This document shows positions 33,415-44,089 of a stretch of DNA of 64,000 bases, piece after piece. Position numbers and translations under genes: made by a program. The stretch's first letter is position 1; every line of letters begins with the position of its first letter. The DNA lies in contig JBIIDT010000001.1 in assembly GCA_044238145.1 (NCBI GenBank), positions 1 through 64,000 on the forward strand, read 5' to 3'. The stretch is from QWPN01 sp044238145 (lineage in GTDB: Bacteria > Planctomycetota > Planctomycetia > Pirellulales > UBA1268). The notes beneath the pieces are model-generated. The model did not search any database. It saw only the letters and a list, made by a program, of their open reading frames with translations, and was not told the origin of the DNA.

Positions 33415-34122
33415 TCAGCAGGCCTGTTCCACGGCCGGCCGTGCATCGCCCGGAAGCGGCACCGCCGCATCGGCACGGGCAGCCCGGCACGACGCCGGTC
33501 CGGCGTAATCGAAAAAGGCGAAGTCCTTGTGGTAGAGCCGCTCTACCAACGCCCTGGCCTCTGTGGAGTAGACGGCGTCCTTGATCGCCTCGTAGCGCGG
33601 TCCGAGTTTGTGCTCGAAGCTGTGCGGACTGTATCTCGTGTACTTCAGGTCCAAGCCGAACCTGTCGTTCACAGTCTGGATGTCGGCTTCCAGGGTCTCG
33701 AGTTTCAGCACGGCGTCGATCTCGTCGGTCATGTACTGGGCGGCGGCATGGAACTCGCCGGAGGGCGAGTTCAGCCTCCCGTCGCGCAGCAGCAGCAGGA
33801 ACTCGAGGAACCGTCCCGGGGCATCCCGGAGGTCGGGCATGTCGCGCTTCGCGCAGCTGGTCATGTAGTGCAGGAACGAGCTCACCGCTCGGGTGTACGG
33901 GTCGCGGACGACCTGCAGGCGGACGTAGGTGTGGAAATCCTCGGGGATCCGGCTGGGGTGGACTTTCTTCTGGTACACCCGTTCCCGGGCGTTGTGAATC
34001 CAGTGGTACTTCGAGTAGTCGAAGTCGCAGTACGCGAAAAAGATGGCAAGCGCCGTGGAGCACCCCGCCTTGGGGCTCCAGAACATGCACAATTTTTTCG
34101 TCGGTGAGACGAGGACTCGCAT
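33415..34122 (-). CDS. Sulfotransferase family 2-type protein
   Basis: This 235-residue protein fits the membrane-type carbohydrate sulfotransferase family (Sulfotransfer_2). The 5'-phosphosulfate loop is FWSPKAGCSTALAIFF (about 14-29) and the 3'-phosphate motif VVRDPYTRAVSSFLHYM (about 71-87). These bind PAPS, the sulfate donor, to sulfate a glycan or related acceptor. No membrane helix is obvious, so it may act in the cytoplasm. It diverges from the double glycosyltransferase gene, with 238 nt between them, and another sulfotransferase follows that gene. Confidence 0.82.
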   Translation of the reverse strand: MRVLVSPTKKLCMFWSPKAGCSTALAIFFAYCDFDYSKYHWIHNARERVYQKKVHPSRIPEDFHTYVRLQVVRDPYTRAVSSFLHYMTSCAKRDMPDLRDAPGRFLEFLLLLRDGRLNSPSGEFHAAAQYMTDEIDAVLKLETLEADIQTVNDRFGLDLKYTRYSPHSFEHKLGPRYEAIKDAVYSTEARALVERLYHKDFAFFDYAGPASCRAARADAAVPLPGDARPAVEQAC

Positions 34123-34360
34123 CGCCTGCGCTCGCGAACGGGATGACGCATGTCCGAGCCGGACCTTGAGGCGCGGACGGTAGCCAAAGGGGGGGCGGCG
34201 ATCAACGCTGCTTTGCGCGGCTCCAGGCCGGCGAAAACTGAACTTTGTGCCCGTTCGGCCGTGTGGCAAACTGGGCTGCCTATCCCGGGATGGATCCTGG
34301 GTTTGCCGGGCTCCGGACGCCGGGGTCGTGGCTGGTCGCGGACACGGGCAAGGAGGCGCC

Positions 34361-36940
34361 GTGAACTTCGGTCGCTGGATCGCCGATTCGCTCGCGCGGG
34401 TGCCCGCGGTGGGTAGCGCCGTGCGGAGCGTGCAGTTCGCCCTGCGGGCCCGCCGCTGCCGGTCGCGGAACCGTAGAGGCGGCGCCGCCCCGGTGGAGAT
34501 CCCGGCCGGCTGGCTGCCGGCCGACCCCGAACTGCTGCACGTCGTCGTCGTTGGCCACGAGGCATCCCGCAGCGGCGCGCCCCAGGCGCTCCTGCGGCTC
34601 GTCAGGCATGCCCGGACGCAGCCCGGGTGTGCCGCGCGGGTCGTGCTCCTGACGGGCGGGCCGCTCGAGGCCGACTTCCGCGACGCGGCGCCGACAATCA
34701 CCGTGCCGGTGGCCATCAGTGCCTACGACACCCTCGCCGCGAGCCTCGCCCGCACCGGGTGCCGCTGCGTCGTGGTCTGCAACACGATCGCGACGGCCGA
34801 CATGGCGCTTGCCTGCCGGGCCCGGGGCATTCCCGTGGTCTCGTGGATCCACGAGAAGCCGACCGTGATCGACGAGTACTTCGGCGGCCGGTCGACGGTC
34901 CGCGCGATGACCGATGCCTCTTCGGCGGTGGTCGTGCCCACGGAGGCGCAGCGGCGCGAACTCGTCGACCGGTACGGGATCGAGGCCGCGAAGGCGCACG
35001 CAGTCGCCTACGGGGTCGATCCGCCCCGGCCGGCCGAACTCAGCCGCCTGTCGCGGGACGAGGTGCGGCGCGAACTCGACATTCCCCTCGAGGCGAAGAT
35101 CGTGCTCGGCGTGGGCCGGGCCGAGCTCCGCAAGGGAGCCGACATTTTCGTGCAGGTCGCGGCCCGGATCCTCCGCGATCGGCAGCGGCGCGGCACCGCC
35201 GCGGCCGACCTGCCGCACTTCGTCTGGGTCGGCAGCGAGGACGAGGCCTGCAGCCGCTGGACGCACCATGACGTGCGACAGTTTCACTTCCACTTCGCCG
35301 ACCACGTCCGGTTCATCGGCGAGCAGTCCGCCGTCCACCGCTACCTGGAGGCGGCCGACGTGTTCCTCATGCCATCCCGGGAGGATCCATGCCCGCTGGT
35401 GGCCTTCGAGGCCGCCGCCAACGGCCTCCCGGTCGTGCACTTCTCGGGGCCGATCGGGTCCGGCGAGGTGCTGCTCGCGGCGGAGGCCGCCGTGGTGCCG
35501 TACCTCGACGTCGACGCCATGGTGGACCGCGTCGAGGAGCTGCTCGATCGCAAGTCGTCCGAGCGCAGCACCGAGCCGATCGACCGCAGGCTGCCCTGGT
35601 CGGGCTGCACCGGCCGGATGATCGACCTCGTGCTCGCGGCGGACGGGGCGGGCCGCCGCCGGGCGGCGGCCACGGTCCGTCCCGGCGCCAGGGTGCTCGT
35701 GGTCTCGTACGGGCCGCCGCCGGTGCCGGGGGTCGCGGCGGTGGAGGGGGGTGGACTGCGTTGCTGGGGCCTCGCCCGTGGGATGACGACGGCCGGCCCG
35801 GGCCTCTCCGTCACGCTCGCCATCCCCGACTGGCACCAGGTCACGCTGCCGCCCGCCCACGAGGGGGTGCGGATCGTGCGCTGGAGCCGCGAGTCGATCG
35901 CGGCGCTCGTGGCCGACTACGAAGTCGTGGTCGCCAGCTACTGCCTGGGCGACGACAGCGCGCGGATCGCCGACGCGATGCGGCCGCACCAGAAGCTCGT
36001 CCTCGACGCCTACGTGCCGATCCACGTCGAGATGTGTGCCCGCCGGTCGGCGCACCCGGAACGCGAGCTCGTCGATTTCGAGCGGGAGCGACGCACCTGG
36101 GAGCAGGTGCTCTGCCGCGGCGACCTGTTCCTCTGCGCCAGCGAACAGCAGCGGCTCTACTACCTCGGCGTCCTCGGCGCGATCGGCCGCATCAATCCAC
36201 TGACCTACGACGACGACCCCGTGCGGATCGTTCCCTACGGCGTGCACCCCGAGGAGCCCCGGGCCGCCAGCCACCCGTGCAGCGACCTCGTCGACCGGCA
36301 GGATGCCTGGAAGCTGCTGTGGTTCGGCGGCGTGTATCCATGGTTCGACATCGCCGGGCTGCTCGAGGCGGTGCGGCTGCTCGATCGCATCCACCCGACC
36401 CGGCTCGTCGTCGTCGGATCCCGCAATCCCTTCGTCCGCAACGACGACTTCGATCGCTGCCATGACCGGTTTTTGGAGCTGGTGCGGCAGCCCGAGGTGT
36501 CTCCGCTGGTGCACCTCGTCGACTGGGTGCAGTTCCACGACCGCGGGAACTGGTACCTCGATGCCGACATGACGATCCTGGCCAACCAGCCCGGGATCGA
36601 GAACGCCGTCGCATGGCGGACCCGCGTGGTCGATTACCTGTGGGCCAGGGTGCCCGTGGCGACCAACGGAGGCGACCCGATCGGTGAGGAGTTGATCGCC
36701 GCCGGGGCCGCCGTGCGGATCGACGCCGCCGACCCGCACCGCACGGCGGCGACGATCGCGGCCGTCCTTCGCGACCCGCAGGCCCGGGCCGCGATGCGTG
36801 AGCGGAGCGGCGTGCTGCGGGAGAAGTATCTCTGGCCCCGGGCCGTCGCGCCGCTGGTCGAGGCGATCACCGCCACCCGATCGCCGGTCGCCGGTACCGT
36901 GAATGCCGGCCCGACCGAGTCGCTCGCCGCCGCCGGGTGA
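34361..36940 (+). CDS. Double glycosyltransferase (two fused GT-B domains)
   Basis: In this 859-residue chain the first GT-B unit is about 55-440: LHVVVVGHEASRSGAPQALL, IVLGVGRAELRKGADIFVQV and REDPCPLVAFEAAANGLPVV (nucleotide-sugar binding, near 340). The second is about 445-840: VLVVSYGPPPVPGVAAVEGG, LLWFGGVYPWFDIAGLLEAV near 650, and AWRTRVVDYLWARVPVATNG near 785. Both resemble GT4-like retaining transferases. The GTG at 34361 has AAGGAGG 6-8 nt upstream, a strong site that decides the start over an upstream frame. With the two flanking sulfotransferases it suggests synthesis of a sulfated glycan or surface polysaccharide. Confidence 0.83.
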   Translation: MNFGRWIADSLARVPAVGSAVRSVQFALRARRCRSRNRRGGAAPVEIPAGWLPADPELLHVVVVGHEASRSGAPQALLRLVRHARTQPGCAARVVLLTGGPLEADFRDAAPTITVPVAISAYDTLAASLARTGCRCVVVCNTIATADMALACRARGIPVVSWIHEKPTVIDEYFGGRSTVRAMTDASSAVVVPTEAQRRELVDRYGIEAAKAHAVAYGVDPPRPAELSRLSRDEVRRELDIPLEAKIVLGVGRAELRKGADIFVQVAARILRDRQRRGTAAADLPHFVWVGSEDEACSRWTHHDVRQFHFHFADHVRFIGEQSAVHRYLEAADVFLMPSREDPCPLVAFEAAANGLPVVHFSGPIGSGEVLLAAEAAVVPYLDVDAMVDRVEELLDRKSSERSTEPIDRRLPWSGCTGRMIDLVLAADGAGRRRAAATVRPGARVLVVSYGPPPVPGVAAVEGGGLRCWGLARGMTTAGPGLSVTLAIPDWHQVTLPPAHEGVRIVRWSRESIAALVADYEVVVASYCLGDDSARIADAMRPHQKLVLDAYVPIHVEMCARRSAHPERELVDFERERRTWEQVLCRGDLFLCASEQQRLYYLGVLGAIGRINPLTYDDDPVRIVPYGVHPEEPRAASHPCSDLVDRQDAWKLLWFGGVYPWFDIAGLLEAVRLLDRIHPTRLVVVGSRNPFVRNDDFDRCHDRFLELVRQPEVSPLVHLVDWVQFHDRGNWYLDADMTILANQPGIENAVAWRTRVVDYLWARVPVATNGGDPIGEELIAAGAAVRIDAADPHRTAATIAAVLRDPQARAAMRERSGVLREKYLWPRAVAPLVEAITATRSPVAGTVNAGPTESLAAAG

Positions 36941-36949
36941 GGTGCAGCC

Positions 36950-38236
36950 ATGACAACGCATGCATCACCGTTTCCGGGGCGGCCCCTGCTCGTCTGCGGC
37001 ATGCACCGTTCGGGGACGTCGCTGACGGCGTCGCTGCTCCACGCCGCGGGTGTCCGGCTGGGCGATCGGCTGCTGGGTGCCGACCGCGGCAACGACCGGG
37101 GGCACTTCGAGGATCTCGAGATCTACGAGTTCCATCAGGCCGTCCTCAGGTCCAACGGCCTGGGGACGGAGGGGTTCGTCGCGGCGGGGAGCGTGGCGGT
37201 GCCGGACCCGCTCGAGCCGGTGGGGCGGCGGCTGGCGGCCGACCGGGCCCGGGCTGGCGGGGTATGGGGCTGGAAGGAGCCGCGCACGGTGCTGTTCCTC
37301 GACTACTGGGATGCCATCCTGAACGACGCCCGGTACGTGTTCGTCTTTCGCCGGCCGTGGGAGGTCGTCGACTCGCTCTTCCGCCGGGGCGACGAGACCT
37401 TCGCCGGCAACCCGGCCTTCGCCGCGGCCGTCTGGCTGCACTACAACCGCACGATTCTGGAGTTTGTGCGGAAGCACGAGAGCCGGTGCCTGGTCCGGGA
37501 GGTGGATCAGGTGGCCGCCGATCCGCATGGACTGTGCGCGGCGGTGCGGGCGCACCTGGGAATCGGCCTCGGCGACCCGTCGGCCCGCTACGAGGAGCAG
37601 CTCCTGATCCGGGACGCATCGCCGCCGCACGCGGCCGCGATCCGGGCCTGCCTGCCGGAGGCACACGACGTGTACCTCGAACTGTGCGCCCGGGCGGGAA
37701 CGAGTCCCGACGAGGGGCGTGGCCAGGCGGCGAGCGAACCCGCCGCCCTCGGCCGCGGGCTCCTGGGCGAATGGCGTCAGACGAGGCGGGCGGAAGCCCG
37801 CGTGGCGGAACTGATCCCACAGGTGCTGGCGTCCCGCGCGGCCACGGCGACCGCCGAGGCCACGGCGACGGCGCTCCGCGGGCGGATCACCGACTTGGAG
37901 GCGGAGGTGAGCCGTCTCGAGGCCGTCGGCGCGGAATGGGAGCAACGGATCGCGGCCCTGGAAGCCGAGCGGATGGGGCACGTGCCGGCCGCCGTCGCCG
38001 TGCGGGAGCTGGACCGGGAAATCGCCGCGCTCCGCGGCGAACTCCACGAGCGGGAGGCGGTGCTGGCATGGACGGCGGCGCGACTCGGGTCGCGGGAGGG
38101 CTCGGTGCTGCGGCGCGTAGGACGCGAGGTCCGGCGGGTCGGCCGCCAATTCAAGGCGGCGCTCCGCAGGCTGTGGCCGCGGAAAGCCGCTCCCGTGGAG
38201 CCCGCACAGTCCGACGACCGCCGTGACGCCGCCTGA
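36950..38236 (+). CDS. Sulfotransferase (type 3) with C-terminal coiled coil
   Basis: The 428-residue protein has the PAPS 5'-phosphosulfate loop GMHRSGTSLTASLLHAAGV at about 17-35. The region YVFVFRRPWEVVDSLFRRGD near 128 holds the 3'-phosphate-binding Arg/Ser. Residues about 260-350 are a Glu/Ala/Arg heptad coiled coil, and the tail (RRVGREVRRVGRQFKAALRR) is very basic. It starts 9 nt after the glycosyltransferase stop, so they form one operon. The coiled coil may fix it to partner enzymes or membranes. The acceptor is not known. Confidence 0.83.
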   Translation: MTTHASPFPGRPLLVCGMHRSGTSLTASLLHAAGVRLGDRLLGADRGNDRGHFEDLEIYEFHQAVLRSNGLGTEGFVAAGSVAVPDPLEPVGRRLAADRARAGGVWGWKEPRTVLFLDYWDAILNDARYVFVFRRPWEVVDSLFRRGDETFAGNPAFAAAVWLHYNRTILEFVRKHESRCLVREVDQVAADPHGLCAAVRAHLGIGLGDPSARYEEQLLIRDASPPHAAAIRACLPEAHDVYLELCARAGTSPDEGRGQAASEPAALGRGLLGEWRQTRRAEARVAELIPQVLASRAATATAEATATALRGRITDLEAEVSRLEAVGAEWEQRIAALEAERMGHVPAAVAVRELDREIAALRGELHEREAVLAWTAARLGSREGSVLRRVGREVRRVGRQFKAALRRLWPRKAAPVEPAQSDDRRDAA

Positions 38237-38260
38237 CCGCGCCGGGCGCCGCGGCCGGCG

Positions 38261-40801
<2,541 letters not shown>

Positions 40802-40929
40802 CGTCGCCAGTCCCTCGTCGGAAAGGCCCCGAAACCCGGGGCGGCCATGGATGGTCGGCGTGCCATTTCGGCAGCCCGGAAACCACCCGCTCTTCGAATG
40901 TGCAAACCGTACGCCAAATCGACCGGGAG

Positions 40930-40958
40930 ATTCTAGGAGCGGGTCGCCAGAATGTCTG
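40930..40958 (-). promoter_or_regulatory. Candidate clpC promoter
   Basis: On the minus strand CAGACA (40953-40958) and TAGAAT (40930-40935) have the ideal 17-nt spacing. The predicted leader is about 120 nt and contains a GCCCCG/CGGGGC hairpin (40826-40842) just before the start codon. I see no CIRCE-like repeat. Confidence 0.5.
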
Positions 40959-40990
40959 TGGCAGCCGGCTGCGAACGGCGAAAAGCTGGT

Positions 40991-41605
40991 TCAGGCGGCG
41001 GCGCCACGGCGGCCGGAGCGGGCCGGGCCGGGGGATTCGTGGCCGAGGGGGAGCAGGGTGGGGCCGTCGTCGCCGGCAGCCTCGGCGGCACCGGCGTCGA
41101 GGAGGGCGAGTTCCCGGGCGATCGCCGCGTGCCAGCGGCGGCCCGAGTCGCTGCGGGACAGTTGGGCGAGGGCCTCCCGGGACTCCGCGTGGCGGCCCAC
41201 GCGGCGCAGGAGCGTGGCCCAGAGCAGCTGTGCCTCGCCGTCGGTCGGCGCCATGGCCAGGAGTTCGTGCAGGTGCGTCTGGGCGGCCACCCAGTCGCGG
41301 GCCAGGTAGGCGTCGCGGGCCCGCGCGAACAGGGCGTCGGCGGCCTCGGTCCTGGCCCGCGGCACCGGCCGCGGCAGCGCGGAAGCGGCCGACGCGGTGG
41401 AGACGAGCCAGATGGCGGAGATCGCGGTCCAGAGCGCGATCGTGAACCCCAGGCCCACGAGTTCCGGCCAGATGAACGTCGTCAGCAGGCCGACGTCGAT
41501 GGCGAGCGCGAACGCCAGTGCCAGCACCAGCCCGCTGCGGCTGCCGCGCAGCCAGAGCCATGGCAGGCCCGGCCAGACGAGCGTGAGGTAGCGGAAGACG
41601 GCCAT
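40991..41605 (-). CDS. Hypothetical membrane-anchored TPR protein
   Basis: The 204-residue protein has two or three N-terminal hydrophobic segments (YLTLVWPGLPWLWLRGSRSG, VLALAFALAIDVGLLTTFIW and FTIALWTAISAIWLVSTASA). A soluble helical part follows (about 95-170: ARDAYLARDWVAAQTHLHEL, LLWATLLRRVGRHAESREAL) that reads as TPR repeats. It is a typical planctomycete membrane-TPR protein of unknown role. The ATG at 41605 starts the first helix. It is divergent from the thiE fusion gene. Confidence 0.75.
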   Translation of the reverse strand: MAVFRYLTLVWPGLPWLWLRGSRSGLVLALAFALAIDVGLLTTFIWPELVGLGFTIALWTAISAIWLVSTASAASALPRPVPRARTEAADALFARARDAYLARDWVAAQTHLHELLAMAPTDGEAQLLWATLLRRVGRHAESREALAQLSRSDSGRRWHAAIARELALLDAGAAEAAGDDGPTLLPLGHESPGPARSGRRGAAA

Positions 41606-41718
41606 CGGACATCCGGAGGGCGACGGGGGCGGGGAGTGTAGGGGGCGGGCCGCCACCGGCCAAGGCTGACGCCGGGGCCGAGCGGCCGGGCACGGGGCAT
41701 GCTAAAAATGGCGAAGAC

Positions 41719-42807
41719 ATGGAAGACAGCCAAACAGCGAGCGGGATCGGCCCGGCCGACCGGGCGGGCATCTGGCGGGCGATCGACGCCTCGGCCAACC
41801 GGGCCGCCGAGGCGCTGCGGGTGATCGAGGACGCGGTCCGCTTCGTGCTTGACGACGTCGGCCTGACGCGGCTCGCCAAGGATCTGCGGCACGATCTGGC
41901 AGCGGCGCTCTCCGTCGCGCCGCTGGCCCAGCGGGTCGCGGCTCGCGACGTGGCCGGCGACGTGGGGGCGGGATTGGAGTCCGACGCGGCCCTGGGTCGG
42001 ACGTCGGCGGCCGACCTCGTCGCCGCCAACGCGGCCCGCGCCGCCCAGGCGCTGCGCAGCCTCGCCGAGTGCGTGGCGGTGGTGGCTCCCGCGGAGGCCG
42101 CGGCCTTCGAGCGGCTCCGTTACCGGCTCTACGACCTCGAGCGGCTGGCAGGCACCGCCACGCGGGCCCGCGAGCGGCTCGTGGGAGTGAACCTGTGCGT
42201 GCTCGTCGACGGCCGCGAGGATGCCGCGGCGTTCGAGCGGCTCGTCGCGTCGCTCGTCGAGGCGGGCGTGCGGATGCTGCAGATCCGCGACAAGCGGCTG
42301 GGCACGCCGGCCGTCGTCGACAGGGCGCGGCGTGCCGTGGCGATCGCCCGGCGGCGGCCGGCCGAGGACCCCGTGTTCGTGATCGTCAATGACCGGGTCG
42401 ACGTGGCGGCGGCGGTCGGCGCGGCCGGCGCCCACGTGGGAGCCGACGACCTGCCGGTAACGCTGGCCCGCCGTGTGCTCGGGCCGGCGGCGCTCGTGGG
42501 CGCGACGGCCCACGACGTCGCCGAGGCCCGGGCCGCGGCCGACGCCGGCGCCGACTGCCTCGGCATCGGCCCCTGCTTCCCGTCTGCCACGAAGTCGTTC
42601 GGCCGGTTCGCGCCGCCCGAGTTCCTGCGGACGGTGGCGGCCGAGATCGCCCTCCCCGCCTACGCGATCGGCGGCGTGACGCTCGAGCGACTCGACGACC
42701 TCTGCCGTCTCGGCATCCGGCGGGTCGCCGTGGCCTCGGCCGTGACCGCCGCGGCCGACCCGGCGGACGCGGCGCGGGCGTTCATCGAGCGGCTGGCTGC
42801 TCCTTGA
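41719..42807 (+). CDS. thiE: ThiD2-ThiE fusion: thiamine-phosphate synthase
   Basis: In this 362-residue two-domain protein, residues about 18-150 are the ThiD2-like domain (IWRAIDASANRAAEALRVIE, YRLYDLERLAGT), whose family has been described as an HMP-phosphate kinase. Residues about 155-360 are the TIM-barrel ThiE (VRMLQIRDKRL, FVIVNDRVDVAAAVGAAGAH, GPCFPSATKSF and IALPAYAIGGV). ThiE joins HMP-PP with thiazole phosphate to make thiamine phosphate, so the fusion could do two consecutive steps. A TAAAAAT -10-like box lies only about 10 nt before the ATG, suggesting a short-leader or leaderless mRNA. Confidence 0.88.
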   Translation: MEDSQTASGIGPADRAGIWRAIDASANRAAEALRVIEDAVRFVLDDVGLTRLAKDLRHDLAAALSVAPLAQRVAARDVAGDVGAGLESDAALGRTSAADLVAANAARAAQALRSLAECVAVVAPAEAAAFERLRYRLYDLERLAGTATRARERLVGVNLCVLVDGREDAAAFERLVASLVEAGVRMLQIRDKRLGTPAVVDRARRAVAIARRRPAEDPVFVIVNDRVDVAAAVGAAGAHVGADDLPVTLARRVLGPAALVGATAHDVAEARAAADAGADCLGIGPCFPSATKSFGRFAPPEFLRTVAAEIALPAYAIGGVTLERLDDLCRLGIRRVAVASAVTAAADPADAARAFIERLAAP

Positions 42808-43351
42808 GCAGCGCCACGATCGCCGCGGCGATCTCGGCCTCGTCGTGGGGCCGGTAGCCGACCCACACCCGGCGGACGGTGGCGTCGGGGCCCACGAGCA
42901 CCGTCGTCGGAAAGGCGTCGAGACCGATCGTGGAGAAGACCATCTCGCGGCCGAGGGGATCCGCGAACGCCCAGGCCCGGAGGGCGAGCCCCTGTGCCGA
43001 GAGGAACTGCCTCGTCTCGGCTGCCACCTCGTCGAAGTCGTCCGGGCCCGGATTGCAGGAGACGGCGACCAGTTGGAACCTCGGCTCGTCCGCGAGCCGC
43101 TCGGCGAGCCGGACGAGCCCCGGCAGTTCGCGGCGGCAGGGCGGGCACCAGGTGCCCCAGAAGTTGAGCAGCGTCACCTTGCCGGCGAGCGCAGGCGGGG
43201 TGGCGTCCGGGTCGGCGACCGCCGCGATCGGGAGCGGGCCGAGGCCCCGGCCGACCGCGGGATGTGCCGGCGGGCTGCCGCAGCCGACCTGCAGGAGGAG
43301 GGCGAGCACCGCGGAGAGTCGGGCCGGAGTCGGGCCGGGTTTCGATATCAT
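42782..43351 (-). CDS. TlpA/ResA-like thioredoxin lipoprotein
   Basis: The 189-residue protein has a lipoprotein signal peptide (LLLQVGC lipobox, Cys at about 24). A thioredoxin-like AhpC/TSA-type domain carries the active site FWGTWCPPCRRELP near 64-77 and the cis-Pro loop FPTTVLVG near 150. Such proteins act in the periplasm or on the outer face to reduce disulfides, often for cytochrome c maturation. The partner genes are not in view. The last 26 nt overlap the convergent thiE. The ATG at 43351 was selected because the signal peptide begins there. Confidence 0.85.
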   Translation of the reverse strand: MISKPGPTPARLSAVLALLLQVGCGSPPAHPAVGRGLGPLPIAAVADPDATPPALAGKVTLLNFWGTWCPPCRRELPGLVRLAERLADEPRFQLVAVSCNPGPDDFDEVAAETRQFLSAQGLALRAWAFADPLGREMVFSTIGLDAFPTTVLVGPDATVRRVWVGYRPHDEAEIAAAIVALLKEQPAAR

Positions 43352-43438
43352 GTCGGTCACGTGGGCGACGAGGATCACCGTGCCACGGATTCACGAGTCC
43401 GCAGCGACGCGGCCCCAGGGGGCCGTCGGAGCCATCCA

Positions 43439-44002
43439 GTGTACGAAGTCGAGTTGAAGTTCCAGGTGTCCGACTCGGCGCACCTGGAGCGGGAACTGGT
43501 CGCCCTAGGGGCCCACTTCCGGGAGGTAGTCGAGCAGGTCGACCGCTACTTCGCCCATCCGTGCCGCGACTTCGCCGCGACCGACGAGGCCCTGCGGCTG
43601 CGGCGGACGGGGAGCGACGTGGCGATCACCTGGAAGGGACCGCGGATCGACGCGACGACGAAGACCCGCCGGGAGATCGAACTCGCGCTGGCCGCGGCCG
43701 CCCCCGACGGCGGGCCGGCCGCGATCGACGGGTGGACCGGCCTGCTCGAGGCGCTGGGGTTCCGGCAGGTCCGCGAGGTGGCCAAGCGGCGGCGGGTGGC
43801 GATCGTCGCCTGGGAGGGGGCGGAGGTGGAAGCGGCCCTCGACACGGTCGCGGGCCTCGGTGGCTACCTGGAACTCGAGCTCCAGGCCCCCGTGGACGGG
43901 GTGCCGCTGGCTCGCGCACGGCTGGAATCGCTCGCCCGGCGGCTCGGCTGCGGCCCGGCCGAGCGGCGGAGCTACCTGGAGCTGCTCTTGGCCCGGAAAT
44001 GA
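43439..44002 (+). CDS. CYTH-domain protein (class IV adenylate cyclase-like)
   Basis: The 187-residue CYTH protein opens with the ExExK signature (YEVELKFQV), followed by DRYFAHPCRD, ALRLRRTGSDVAITWKGPRI and TKTRREIEL. Later are VAKRRRVAIVAWEGAEVEAA and a final LGGYLELEL. These charged strands line the triphosphate tunnel and bind metal. Members are class IV adenylate cyclases, thiamine triphosphatases or tripolyphosphatases; sequence alone cannot choose. The start is a GTG (43439) because no good ATG exists near the ExExK motif. It is divergent from the thioredoxin-like gene. Confidence 0.8.
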   Translation: MYEVELKFQVSDSAHLERELVALGAHFREVVEQVDRYFAHPCRDFAATDEALRLRRTGSDVAITWKGPRIDATTKTRREIELALAAAAPDGGPAAIDGWTGLLEALGFRQVREVAKRRRVAIVAWEGAEVEAALDTVAGLGGYLELELQAPVDGVPLARARLESLARRLGCGPAERRSYLELLLARK

Positions 44003-44047
44003 TGCCGTTTCGACAGGGAGGGAACCTTTCCCGTCCCGAGCGCATCC

Positions 44048-44053
44048 TAGATT
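44048..44053 (+). promoter_or_regulatory. Possible -10 box of the DUF4139 gene
   Basis: TAGATT ends 37 nt before the ATG at 44090. No clear -35 box is visible. Confidence 0.25.
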
Positions 44054-44089
44054 GCATCGCTCGCTGCGCGTTGCCCCGGAGCTCCCGTC

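Noticed and set aside
40802..40990. CIRCE/HrcA heat-shock operator before clpC
   Set aside because: No inverted repeat matching the CIRCE pattern is visible; only a short GC hairpin and a sigma70-like promoter.
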